Assembly (NCBI RefSeq): GCF_002705925.1
Contig: NZ_NKRE01000001.1
Location: 5,115,493 to 5,179,492, forward strand
Direction: 5' to 3'
Length of the DNA stretch: 64,000 nucleotides
Source: Mycobacterium ostraviense
GTDB lineage: Bacteria > Actinomycetota > Actinomycetes > Mycobacteriales > Mycobacteriaceae
Position 1 is the first letter of the stretch, and the number at the start of each line of letters is the position of its first letter. The notes beneath the pieces were generated by a model. The model saw only the letters and a program-made list of their open reading frames with translations, did not search any database and was not told where the DNA came from. Of the stretch, positions 1 to 8,177 are shown piece by piece. The translations under genes and the position numbers were made by a program.

Positions 1-1
1 G

Positions 2-1393
2 CTGTACGGCAACGGCGGGGACGGTGGGACCGGTGGTATCGGCGGTAAGAGCGCTGACCACCCCGCCGGTACCGGGGGAGCCGGCGGAAACGGCGGCAAC
101 GGCCAATTCATTGGTAACGGTGGCCACGGTGGAGCCGGAGGCACCGGCGGGGCGTCAACTGTCTTGCTCAGCGGCGATGGCGGGGCGGGTGGTGCTGCCG
201 GAAACGGCGGCAACGCCGGACTGGTGTACGGCACCGGCGGGAACGGCGGGGCGGGCGGGGGAGGCGGCGCCACCAGCGCCTCGTTCAGCGGTAAAGGCGG
301 AGCCGGTGCCAACGGCGGTACCGGCGGCAACGCCACGTTAATCGGTGACGGTGGTAACGGTGGAGCCGGCGGCGCCGGCGGCGTCGGCCCCACGGTCGGG
401 GCCAACGGCAACGGCGGTAGTGGTGGTACCGGCGGGTTGTTGTTTGGCAAAGGCGGCGCAGTCGGTCCACCTGGCGCGGCCGCGGTGGCCTTCCCCAGCC
501 TCAGCGCCAGCCTTCCCATCGTCGGGCCGTATGAAGACCTGATCACCAACACGATCACCAACCTGCAGAGCATCGGCAATGGTGTGCTTGCCAACCCGGC
601 GCCATTCCTGTCGCAGTTCCTCGCCAACCAGTTCGGCTACGGTCAACTGACCCTGACGGCGTTCACGGATGCCACCAGGGATTTCGCTATCGGGCTGGCT
701 GGTATTCCGCCGAGCCTGCAATCGGCCTTCCAGGCCCTTGCGGCGGGCAACGTCAGCGCCGCTGTGAGCGACGTGTTGGGGGCGGTGGTAAAGCTCTTCG
801 TCAGTGGACTTGACGCCAGTGACTTGTCGAACATTTTGCTGCTCGGTCCCGTGGGAGACCTGTTCCCCATCCTGAGCATCCCCGGATCCATGTCGCAGAA
901 CTTCACCAATGTGGTCAATACCCTCACGAGCACAAACCTCGCCTTCACGATCACGCTTGATCCTCCGGGCGGGGCGATGACCGTTGGATTGCCTCTGGCG
1001 ATGACCCTTAATGCAGTGGGTTCGCCGGTCACCACGGCGATGGCGGTTGGGCAAAGCGCGACAGCGTTTGTCACCGCTGTGCAGGCCGGAGACCTGCCGG
1101 CGGCAGCGAGCGCCCTGGTCGGTGCGCCCGCCAACATCGCCAACGGCTTCCTCAATGGTGAGGGCATAATCCCGCTGGCGCTGCCGCCGTCGACGACCGG
1201 GGGAATTCCGGTGACCGTCAACATTCCCGTCGGAGGCATTCTTTCGCCGCTGCGGCCCTTAACGGCGACGATAGTGGCACCACCACCTATCGGCACGGTT
1301 AATCTGACGCTGGGCGGCACGCCTGCCGGTGGCATCGTTCCCGCACTGCTGAGCTACGCGCCCGAACAGCTCGCGAGGGCAATCGGCGGTTAG
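2..1393 (+). CDS. PE_PGRS family protein, 3' part
   Basis: This is the downstream part of a PE_PGRS gene whose start lies left of the window. The frame is open from base 2. It first encodes about 155 residues of Gly-Gly-Asn/Ala/Asp repeats typical of the PGRS domain. A non-repetitive C-terminal domain of about 305 residues follows, rich in Leu, Ala, Val and Pro, with long hydrophobic stretches. PE_PGRS proteins are cell-surface or secreted proteins of pathogenic slow growers, exported through ESX-5. The PE domain itself is not visible here. The C-terminal domain shows no motif from which I can assign an enzyme activity. Family membership is secure; function is unknown. Confidence 0.9.
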   Translation: MYGNGGDGGTGGIGGKSADHPAGTGGAGGNGGNGQFIGNGGHGGAGGTGGASTVLLSGDGGAGGAAGNGGNAGLVYGTGGNGGAGGGGGATSASFSGKGGAGANGGTGGNATLIGDGGNGGAGGAGGVGPTVGANGNGGSGGTGGLLFGKGGAVGPPGAAAVAFPSLSASLPIVGPYEDLITNTITNLQSIGNGVLANPAPFLSQFLANQFGYGQLTLTAFTDATRDFAIGLAGIPPSLQSAFQALAAGNVSAAVSDVLGAVVKLFVSGLDASDLSNILLLGPVGDLFPILSIPGSMSQNFTNVVNTLTSTNLAFTITLDPPGGAMTVGLPLAMTLNAVGSPVTTAMAVGQSATAFVTAVQAGDLPAAASALVGAPANIANGFLNGEGIIPLALPPSTTGGIPVTVNIPVGGILSPLRPLTATIVAPPPIGTVNLTLGGTPAGGIVPALLSYAPEQLARAIGG

Positions 1394-1566
1394 GAGTGCT
1401 GCACGGGGAGTTGGACTCCACCCTTGCCGCAACACCGTCGACGATTTAGATCAGTAATTCGCTAACTGCTCGCCGAGTGTGCACCGGCTGCGCCGAGTGT
1501 GTACTGGCGGCGGGGACACGCCGGGCGGCGCCGCCGTGGTTGCACTCTCGGCGTGCCGGCATTGTG

Positions 1567-2320
1567 ATGAATGTGGCTGGAGGGCACCGATGGGCAGTTG
1601 TGAAGACAGACCTCGATGCCCTCCTGAGCGAACTGTATGTGACGATCGACGACCACGTGGTGCAAGCCGACCGGCGGCGCGCGGGGCGACCGAAGCAATT
1701 GACCGACGCCGAGCTGGCGTGCCTGGCGGTGGCTCAGGCGTTGCTCGGCGCCCGCAGCGAACACCCTTGGCTTGCGAATGTGTTACGGCCGACTCGGGCA
1801 CCCATTTCCATACCTGCCGAAACAGCCCGGCTACCACAAGCGGGTCAAGGCTGCGACAGCGCTGATCTGCAAGGCCATGCTGTACCTGGCCACTCAGTGC
1901 CCGTCGTGGGCTGACGATCTACGCCTGGTCGACGGCACCCCAGTGCCGTGCGGTGCGTCGCGGGAGACCGCGAAACGCTTCGAACTGGCCGGTTTCGCCA
2001 ACTATGGGTATTGCGCCGCGCACTCACGCTGGTTTTTAGGGGGGTGAAGCTGTATTTGTTCACCACCGCCGAAGGGATGCCCGTCGCGTGGTGTCTTGCC
2101 GACCCCAAAATCGGCGAACGAGAGGTGGCCGCAGAGCTTTCGCGCACGCCCGAGACCTCGGCGGGCTGCGCGAGAAGATGATTGTGCTGGCCGACAAGGG
2201 CCTGTCGGGCACCGAGTTGGAACGCTCTGCGCCGACCAGCTGGGCGTACTGCTGGTGCGCCCCGACCGGAAAGACGAGAAACAGCGACATTGTCGCCTTG
2301 GAAAGGCCTGGGTAACCAAT
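1567..2320 (+). pseudogene. IS982-like transposase, degraded
   Basis: Pieces of one DDE transposase are spread over several reading frames. They begin with an N-terminal segment (LDALLSELYVTIDD, then GRPKQLTDAELACLAVAQALLG). A middle piece has FPYLPKQPGYHKRVKAA and LVDGTPVPCGASRETAKR, followed by GVKLYLFTTAEGMPVAW and IVLADKGLSGTELE. These match the order of IS982-type transposases as I know them. At least three frame changes separate them (near 1790, 2045 and 2160), so no functional enzyme can be made. I see no clear terminal inverted repeats. The remnant sits between the PE_PGRS gene and the next transposase scrap. Confidence 0.7.
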
Positions 2321-2324
2321 TTTC

Positions 2325-2522
2325 ATGGCGAAGCTGCGCATGCGCTCACCCGCGCTCGTCAAAGCCATCGACGCACTCACCGGCGCCGATTACACGACCG
2401 TCACCCTTGACCGGCCGGGCCGCTACAACGAGCCGAAAGTGCACCAAGACAACGGAATCCGGCTCACTGGCTACCCCGCCACCGTGCGCCAGCTCGTCGT
2501 CACCGAGCTAGGCCAGGGCTAG
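2325..2522 (+). pseudogene. Transposase fragment of a second family
   Basis: A 65-codon open frame contains TTVTLDRPGRYNEPKVH and GIRLTGYPATVRQLVVTELG. I recognise this from the middle of a mycobacterial DDE transposase. Neither the N-terminal nor the C-terminal catalytic parts are present. It directly follows the IS982-like remnant, so this stretch is a graveyard of insertion elements. The exact IS family is not certain. Confidence 0.45.
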
Positions 2523-2635
2523 GCCCGCCAAGCCGACCTCCCGCACGACACCCCAGTCCCCTGGTGGGGAAACCGAACCTTACGCTTCGAATTCAGCTGA
2601 CATGTTGTGCCCAACCTCCTGCGTGAAAATCCGCG

Positions 2636-3868
2636 TTACCGTCTTGGCCGTAACCTCGCCGGGTCCACCATCCCGGACTGCGCCAGCGCGTCGTCGATGA
2701 ACCGCTGTACCGGCCGGGAGCGGAAGAAACCGGTGTGACCGCCTTGGTACCAATGGATCTCCGGCTTGCCCCAGTGCTCCCAGAGGCGGCTGACCTGGTC
2801 CCGGGGGTGCACCAAACGGTCGGCAACGCCGGCATAGATGAAGCGGCCCTCGATGGGCACGCGGGGAGTCAGGGCCAGCGGCGAGATCATCCGGCCGATA
2901 GGCCGGGCCGACCTCATCGTCTGACGGAGGCTGCGGTGGCCGCTGAGGCCGGCGTGGCGGCCGACCAGCTCCACCAGATCCACGGCCGGGACACCCAGGA
3001 TCGCGCACCCGAGCCCGTCGTCGAGGCTGGCGACCAACGAACTGATGAGACCGCCCAGAGATATGCCGTTGAGCCCGATCATCGCGTCGGGCTGCTGTGC
3101 GCGGATCCAGGACAGCAGGCGCCGGATGTCCCACACCGCCTGAGCGGCACCGTGGGCCGCGTCGAGCACATTCTCGCTGGGAAACGCGGCGCCGTAAGGC
3201 CGCCCGCGTGCCCGCGGCCCGTGCAGCGGCAGGACCGGAAGCACGACGTTGAGGTCGAGGTTGCGGTACAGATACCAGGCGTGAAACAGCATCAGGTCGA
3301 GCCCGGCCCGCCCCATCTCCGCACCGTGCACACACACCAGCCACGGCCGCGGCCGGCGGTGCCGCAACATCAGCGCGTACTCGCGGTGGTTTCCGGTGTA
3401 GCTCAGCCATCGCTCGCGGCCCGGTTCGCCCGGGTGGGGCTCGTAGCCGCTGTCGAAGGAGAGACGCTGGTAGCTGCGCCCCATGCTGTCCACCCGCTTG
3501 ACCGCCACCTCGGTCAGCGGCGGGGGCGCCGCGAAGAATCCCTCGGGATTGGCCAGCCAGCCGTTGTTCTGGTAAACGTCAAGTGCGGCAAGCACTTCGC
3601 GTTCTATCCGCTCCAGTGAGGAGGCGCTGGGCGCCGACCTCAGCATGCCGAAGCCGGTCAGCAGGATTTCGTCGCGAAACGCTTGCGCGGCAAGCGCGAT
3701 GGTGGGCCGAGCCACCGGCAACTCGTCGGGCTGACGGTCCAGATAGGTGCCCCACGACCGGGCATAGAAGCCGCCGGTGCGGGTGAATGGGCCCAGCACC
3801 TGCAGCAGCGGATTGGCGCTGCCGTGGCGCCGGTCTGTCTGGTCGATGTCCGGCATCTCGTCTGTCAC
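2636..3868 (-). CDS. Alpha/beta hydrolase family protein
   Basis: A 410-residue cytoplasmic protein of the alpha/beta hydrolase fold. The core has WLVCVHG as the likely oxyanion strand, then GLNGISLGGL as the nucleophile elbow (G-x-S-x-G, Ser in about the second third). FIYAGVADRLVHPRDQV is the acid-bearing segment, and a late GGHTGFF carries the probable catalytic His. About 130 residues precede the fold. The substrate is unknown; large actinobacterial hydrolases of this shape often act on esters or lipids. The GTG at 3868 gives the fullest frame; an ATG twelve bases further in is an alternative. It lies downstream of the ferredoxin gene on the same strand, 86 bp away, so co-transcription is possible. 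Confidence 0.8.
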   Translation of the reverse strand: MTDEMPDIDQTDRRHGSANPLLQVLGPFTRTGGFYARSWGTYLDRQPDELPVARPTIALAAQAFRDEILLTGFGMLRSAPSASSLERIEREVLAALDVYQNNGWLANPEGFFAAPPPLTEVAVKRVDSMGRSYQRLSFDSGYEPHPGEPGRERWLSYTGNHREYALMLRHRRPRPWLVCVHGAEMGRAGLDLMLFHAWYLYRNLDLNVVLPVLPLHGPRARGRPYGAAFPSENVLDAAHGAAQAVWDIRRLLSWIRAQQPDAMIGLNGISLGGLISSLVASLDDGLGCAILGVPAVDLVELVGRHAGLSGHRSLRQTMRSARPIGRMISPLALTPRVPIEGRFIYAGVADRLVHPRDQVSRLWEHWGKPEIHWYQGGHTGFFRSRPVQRFIDDALAQSGMVDPARLRPRR

Positions 3869-3954
3869 CCTGTTCGATGTGGTCTGGCTTCTCGATCAGC
3901 CTTCGATCAGCTTAAGCCCACGGGTATTTCGGATGCACTCGCGCCAGGTCGGCT

Positions 3955-4281
3955 CTAGGTCACCTCGGCTTTGCGAGGCAGCTCCACGACCGCGGCGGGG
4001 TCGTTCTCGGTCATCCCGACTTTCGACGCGCCCCCGGGCGAACCTAGTTCGGCAAAGAAGTCGGCGTTGATCTGCTGGTACTCGCTCCACTCGCCGGGAA
4101 GATCATCTTCGTAGTAGATCGACTCCACCGGACACACCGGTTCGCAAGCGCCGCAGTCGACACATTCGTCGGGGTGGATGTAGAGCATCCGGGCGCCCTC
4201 GTAGATGCAATCGACGGGGCATTCCTCGATGCAGGCCTTGTCCTTGAGGTCGACGCAGGGTTCGGCAATCACGTATGCCAC
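3955..4281 (-). CDS. fdxC: Ferredoxin, FdxC type (7Fe/8Fe class)
   Basis: A 108-residue ferredoxin. The N-terminal half holds two Cys-rich cluster motifs (CVDLKDKACIEECPVDCIYEG and ECVDCGACEPVCPVE). The C-terminal tail with LGSPGGASKVG is typical of mycobacterial FdxA/FdxC. It would carry electrons at low potential in the cytosol. The GTG start at 4281 is well supported: GGAAGGAGAA lies just upstream and the start overlaps the fprA stop by one base (TAGTG), which implies translational coupling. It is therefore the obvious partner of the FprA encoded directly upstream. With nirA close by under a shared operator, ferredoxin-dependent sulphite reductase is its likely acceptor; cytochromes P450 are the alternative. 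Confidence 0.9.
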   Translation of the reverse strand: MAYVIAEPCVDLKDKACIEECPVDCIYEGARMLYIHPDECVDCGACEPVCPVESIYYEDDLPGEWSEYQQINADFFAELGSPGGASKVGMTENDPAAVVELPRKAEVT

Positions 4282-5669
4282 TATCGTTCTCCTTCCTGAC
4301 AGCCCCCGATGCGAAGCAGTTCCGATGTGCTCGTCACTTTGACCCGCGGCCGGTTCTGCGCGGCACCGGCTTCCCGCTCGAAGCGGTTGATCGCCTGCCA
4401 GTGCGCGGCGCTGACCAGCTGGGGCTGCCTGGACGCCAGCCACCGGGCGAGTTGGTCAGCGCGGTCCGCGGCGAGGGCGCCGCTGCGGGACTGGGCGGCC
4501 AGGTCCGCGAGCAGGGTGTCGACGGTGTCCTGGGCGTCCTTCTTGTTGGTACCGATCACGCCGCTCGGTCCGCGCTTGATCCAGCCGACGACGTATTCGT
4601 TTCGGCTGCCCTCTATCCGGCCGTCGGTGTGGGGGATGGTGGCGCTCCTGGTGTCGAACGGCAGCCCGGGTGTGGGGACACCGCGGTAGCCCACCGATCG
4701 CACCACCAGCTGCGCGGGCAGCTCCTCCCGGGCGCCGGTGTCCTTGGCCACCATTCGCCCGCCGGCGTCGCTGACCAGTTCGTTGCTGCCGAGCACGACA
4801 CTTTCCACCTTATCGTTGCCGTTGATTTCGATGGGAGACGTCAAGAACCGCAACACGATCCGGCGGTGTCCGGACCGGGGTGCGCGGGCGGCGTAGCGGC
4901 ACAGCACTTTGATGTTCTGTTTGGCGACTTTGCCGGCCGAGGCGAGGTCGTCGTCGCTGATGCCCTCCAGCTGGGTGGGATCGACGACGACGTCGACGCC
5001 CTCGAGTTCTCCGAGTTCGCGCAATTCCAGGGTGGTGAAGGCGCTCTGCAGCGGGCCGCGCCGGCCGATGACCACCACTTCCTCGATTTGGCAGGCGCGC
5101 AACGCCGTCAATGCATGGTCGGCGATGTCGGTGACCGCGAGTACGTCGGGATCGGTCACCAGGATGCGGGCGACGTCGACCGCGACGTTGCCGTTGCCCA
5201 CGACGACGGCGCGGTTGCCCGATAGATCGGGGGACATCTGCTCGAAGTGCGGATGCGCGTTGTACCAGCCGACGAAATCGACCGCGGCGACGCTGCCCGG
5301 CAGCTGTTCGCCGGGAATGCCCAGGGGCCGGTCGGATTGGGCGCCGACGGCGTAGATCACCGCGTCGTAGCGCTCGGCGAGTTCCGCGGCCTGGACATGC
5401 CGGCCGACCGTGACGTTGCCGAAAAACCGGAATCGGGGGTCTTCGGCGGTCTTCTCGAACTGCTGGCTGACCGATTTGATCTTAGGGTGATCGGGTGCGA
5501 CGCCGGAGCGCACCAAACCCCATGGCGTGGGCAGCATTTCCAGCATGTCGACCGCAACCTCGAGCTGCTCGCCGGCGTCGGCGGCTTTCAGCAGCGAGGC
5601 CGCGGCGAAGAATCCCGACGGACCGGAACCCACAATCGCTACGTGGTATGGACGGGTCATGAATCTCAT
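4281..5669 (-). CDS. fprA: NADPH:ferredoxin reductase FprA
   Basis: A 462-residue flavoprotein close to M. tuberculosis FprA, an adrenodoxin-reductase-like enzyme. It has an N-terminal FAD-binding motif (IVGSGPSGFFAAASL, about residues 12-26). The family signature MLEMLPTPWGLVRSGVAPDH follows, then an NADP-binding motif (VVGNGNVAVDVARIL). Near the C-terminus are the conserved segments GYRGVPTPGLPFD and GWIKRGPSGVIGTNKKDAQDTVDTL. It passes electrons from NADPH to ferredoxin. I chose the ATG at 5669 because GGAGGGG lies about nine bases upstream; an ATG three codons later is possible. The gene overlaps fdxC by one base and is divergent from a LysR gene. Confidence 0.93.
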   Translation of the reverse strand: MRFMTRPYHVAIVGSGPSGFFAAASLLKAADAGEQLEVAVDMLEMLPTPWGLVRSGVAPDHPKIKSVSQQFEKTAEDPRFRFFGNVTVGRHVQAAELAERYDAVIYAVGAQSDRPLGIPGEQLPGSVAAVDFVGWYNAHPHFEQMSPDLSGNRAVVVGNGNVAVDVARILVTDPDVLAVTDIADHALTALRACQIEEVVVIGRRGPLQSAFTTLELRELGELEGVDVVVDPTQLEGISDDDLASAGKVAKQNIKVLCRYAARAPRSGHRRIVLRFLTSPIEINGNDKVESVVLGSNELVSDAGGRMVAKDTGAREELPAQLVVRSVGYRGVPTPGLPFDTRSATIPHTDGRIEGSRNEYVVGWIKRGPSGVIGTNKKDAQDTVDTLLADLAAQSRSGALAADRADQLARWLASRQPQLVSAAHWQAINRFEREAGAAQNRPRVKVTSTSELLRIGGCQEGER

Positions 5670-5706
5670 GGTTGTCGTCCCCTCCGAGCCGGGGTAGAGG
5701 TGTCGA

Positions 5707-5734
5707 TGTTGTGTTGTCACAAACAATGGTTGTG
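5707..5734 (-). promoter_or_regulatory. Candidate LysR operator, fprA/lysR divergon
   Basis: A 28-bp sequence on the plus strand reads TGTTGTG-N2-GTCACA-N5-TGGTTGTG. It contains CACAA/TTGTG half-sites arranged as overlapping inverted repeats, as expected for a LysR-type site. It lies 38 bp upstream of fprA and 27 bp upstream of the LysR gene. The same pattern, with 21 of 28 bases identical and in the same orientation, occurs upstream of nirA at 10072-10099. A CTACC element (plus-strand GGTAG, 5693-5697) follows at the same distance at both sites. Confidence 0.65.
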
Positions 5735-5760
5735 TCGCCGTTTTCGTGGTTTCATCAACC

Positions 5761-6696
5761 ATGCCGCTCAGTTCCCGCATGCCCGAACTCGCCTCGTTCG
5801 AGATCTTTCTGGCGATCGCGCAGGCCGGCAGCCTCGGCGGTGCCGCCCGCGACCTGGGGTTGACTCAGCAAGCCGTGTCAAAACGGCTCGCGGCGATGGA
5901 AGCTCAGGTTGGCGTGACGCTGGCCGCCCGGACCACCCGTGGCTCACAACTCACGCCCGCCGGCGTGGTCGTCGCCGAGTGGGCTGCGCGCTTACTTGAC
6001 GTCGCGAAGGAGGTCGATGCGGGTCTAGGTGCCCTGCGCAAGGAGGGGCGGGAGCGGATCAAAGTGGTGGCCAGCCAGACGATCGCCGAACAACTGATGC
6101 CGCACTGGCTGCTGTCGTTACAGGACGCGGCGGTCAGGCGGCGCGGCGGCAGCGCCCCCCAGGTGATCTTGACGGCTACCAACAGCGAGCACGCGATCGC
6201 CGCGGTTCGCAGTGGCGCGGCCGATCTCGGATTTGTCGAAAACCCTGGGCCGCCAAAGGGATTGGGCAGTTGTGTGGTGGGCCATGACGAGCTGGTGATC
6301 GTGGTGCCGCCCGGGCACAAGTGGACTCGGCGAGCACGCCCGGTGAGCTCAGGTGAACTCGCGCAAACACCGTTGGTTACTCGCGAACCCCGTTCGGGCA
6401 TCCGCGATTCGCTGACGGTGGCGCTGCGTCAGGTGCTGGGCGACGATGTGCGGCAGGCGCCGCCGGTGCTCGAATTGTCGTCCGCCGCGGCCATGCGGGC
6501 CGCGGTGCTGGCCGGCGCCGGGCCGGCGGCCATGAGCCGGCTGGCCGTTGCCGACGACCTCGCGGTCGGCCGACTGAGCGCCGTCCCGGTGCCCGAATTG
6601 GACCTGCGGCGCCAGTTTCGAGCCATCTGGGTTGGCGGGCGCACCCCGCCCGCTGGGGCCATCCGGGAGCTGCTCAGCCATATCCGCTCTACGTAG
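5761..6696 (+). CDS. LysR-type transcriptional regulator
   Basis: A 311-residue LysR regulator. The N-terminal winged helix-turn-helix is clear: LASFEIFLAIAQAGSLGGAARDLGLTQQAVSKRLAAME, then RTTRGSQLTPAG. A periplasmic-binding-like effector domain fills the rest (IKVVASQTIAEQLMPHWL, LGFVENPGPPKGL, VVPPGHKW). It is divergent from fprA-fdxC. The short shared intergenic region holds a symmetrical site that recurs before nirA. I therefore infer that it controls ferredoxin reduction and sulphite reduction together, in the style of CysB or Cbl. The start is uncertain: the ATG at 5761 is used, with a GTG at 5746 or an ATG at 5779 also possible, and no strong ribosome site marks any of them. Confidence 0.88.
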   Translation: MPLSSRMPELASFEIFLAIAQAGSLGGAARDLGLTQQAVSKRLAAMEAQVGVTLAARTTRGSQLTPAGVVVAEWAARLLDVAKEVDAGLGALRKEGRERIKVVASQTIAEQLMPHWLLSLQDAAVRRRGGSAPQVILTATNSEHAIAAVRSGAADLGFVENPGPPKGLGSCVVGHDELVIVVPPGHKWTRRARPVSSGELAQTPLVTREPRSGIRDSLTVALRQVLGDDVRQAPPVLELSSAAAMRAAVLAGAGPAAMSRLAVADDLAVGRLSAVPVPELDLRRQFRAIWVGGRTPPAGAIRELLSHIRST

Positions 6697-6705
6697 GAGT
6701 GGGCG

Positions 6706-7422
6706 CTAGGCCGCGGCGTGGTGGGCCAGCGCCTGGTCGTAGCGGTCGAGCAGCGTCTCGGCCACCAGCCGGTGCGCGCCCAGCGGTTGCGCCATCGGAA
6801 TGCCGTTGTCGCGCGCGTAGTTCCACACCTTGTCGGTGATGAGACCCGGCGCCAGGAACCACGGTGCGATGACGAGGCGGCGGGCGCCGCGGCGCCGTAA
6901 CCGGGCGACCGCGTCGGGAACCGACGGTTGCGGCCGGGTGGCAAAGGCGATGGTGGCCCCGGCCCAGCGGGTGCCGGCGGTCAGCGCGGCGGCTACCCGC
7001 GCGGTGCGGGCATTCGCCGCGGCGTTCGATGAGCCGATCGCGACCACTACCACACCCAGGTCCCGGTCGAGCGGTGAGATGTCGAGTTCTGCCAGGCGTT
7101 CGCGCAGTACCGATACCAAGCGATCGTCTTCACCGAGCACGTCGGCCTGGCGGACGCCGTGCGCGCCGGCACGCGCTATCTGGTTGGGGATGTCGCGGCG
7201 TGCGTGGTAGGCGCTGGCCAGCAGCAGGGGCGTGACGACGGCCGGACGGCCGTTGGGCAAGCCGGCGACCACGTCGATGAATGCCGGCTCGGCCAGTTCC
7301 AAGAAGGCCGGCCGCACATCGAGTCCGGGCCGGATGCCGGCGAGCTCGGCGGCGACGGCTCGGGCGTTGGCCGCCGACCGCGGATCTTTGCTGCCGTGCG
7401 CGGTGAGGATCAAGGTGCTCAT
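6706..7422 (-). CDS. che1: Sirohydrochlorin ferrochelatase (CbiX/SirB type)
   Basis: A 238-residue chelatase with two repeated halves. The first begins ILTAHGSKDPRS with the metal-handling His, followed by PLLLASAYHARRDIP. The second half has VVVAIGSSNAAAN and VIAPWFLAPGLITDKV. It inserts Fe into sirohydrochlorin to make sirohaem, the cofactor of the NirA sulphite reductase encoded two genes upstream. The ATG overlaps the cysH stop (ATGA), so translation is coupled. Gene order nirA-cysH-che1 is the same as in M. tuberculosis Rv2391-Rv2393, as I recall it. It converges with the LysR gene, leaving about 10 bp between them. Confidence 0.9.
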   Translation of the reverse strand: MSTLILTAHGSKDPRSAANARAVAAELAGIRPGLDVRPAFLELAEPAFIDVVAGLPNGRPAVVTPLLLASAYHARRDIPNQIARAGAHGVRQADVLGEDDRLVSVLRERLAELDISPLDRDLGVVVVAIGSSNAAANARTARVAAALTAGTRWAGATIAFATRPQPSVPDAVARLRRRGARRLVIAPWFLAPGLITDKVWNYARDNGIPMAQPLGAHRLVAETLLDRYDQALAHHAAA

Positions 7423-8147
7423 GAGGCGTGCAACCCGCATTCGGTCTTGGCCAGCCCCTGCCAGCGCCCACTGCGCGGGTCGGCGCCGGCGGCCGGTTTG
7501 GTTGTACACGGGGCGCAGCCGATCGAGGGGTACCCCTCGTCGACGAGCGGGTTGACCAGCACGTTGTTCTGCTGGATATAGGTCTCCACGTCCTCGTCGG
7601 TCCAGGTGGCCAGCGGGTTGACCTTCACCAGTCCGAACGCTTCGTCGAAGCTGATCAGGGGGGCGTTGGCGCGGGTGGGTGCCTCCACCCGGCGGATGCC
7701 GGTGACCCAGGCCGAATACCCGCGCAGCGCCTTGGTCAGTGGGACGACCTTGCGCAGCCGGCAGCACTCGGTGGGGTTGCGGGCGAACAGGTCCTTGCCG
7801 AGCAGCTCGTCTTGCTCGGCCACCGTGTGTTCGGGGGTGACGTTGAGAACCCGGATGTCATAGACGGATTCGACTGCATCCCGGGTGCCGAGGGTCTCGG
7901 CGAAGTGGTAGCCGGTGTCGAGGAAGATCACCGGCACGCCCGGGCGCACTTTGGAGGCCAGGTCGACCAACACGGCTTCTTGCATGTTGGAGGCGACCAC
8001 GTAGTTGCAGGTGGCCCAGCCCCGGGGGCCGTTGACGCCGCCGAAGTGGGCGTCGGTCCAGCGCAACAGGTCGGTAGCGCTGGCACCCTCCAGCTCGTCG
8101 GCACCACGGGCAGCCAATTCACGTAGCTGCGCCTCGGTATAACTCAT
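7419..8147 (-). CDS. cysH: Adenylylsulphate (APS) reductase CysH
   Basis: A 242-residue assimilatory sulphonucleotide reductase. The PP-loop-like N-terminal half has CNYVVASNMQEAVLVDLASKV and FLDTGYHFAET. Two Cys pairs (ECCRLRK and CAPC) bind the 4Fe-4S cluster characteristic of APS-using enzymes. The catalytic C-terminal motif KTECGLH ends the protein. It reduces APS to sulphite in the cytosol. The nirA stop lies about 30 bp upstream and the che1 start overlaps its own stop, so the three genes form an operon that converts activated sulphate to sulphide. Confidence 0.95.
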   Translation of the reverse strand: MSYTEAQLRELAARGADELEGASATDLLRWTDAHFGGVNGPRGWATCNYVVASNMQEAVLVDLASKVRPGVPVIFLDTGYHFAETLGTRDAVESVYDIRVLNVTPEHTVAEQDELLGKDLFARNPTECCRLRKVVPLTKALRGYSAWVTGIRRVEAPTRANAPLISFDEAFGLVKVNPLATWTDEDVETYIQQNNVLVNPLVDEGYPSIGCAPCTTKPAAGADPRSGRWQGLAKTECGLHAS

Positions 8148-8177
8148 CTCGTCGTCCTCCGCTCGTTTCGGGTGGAC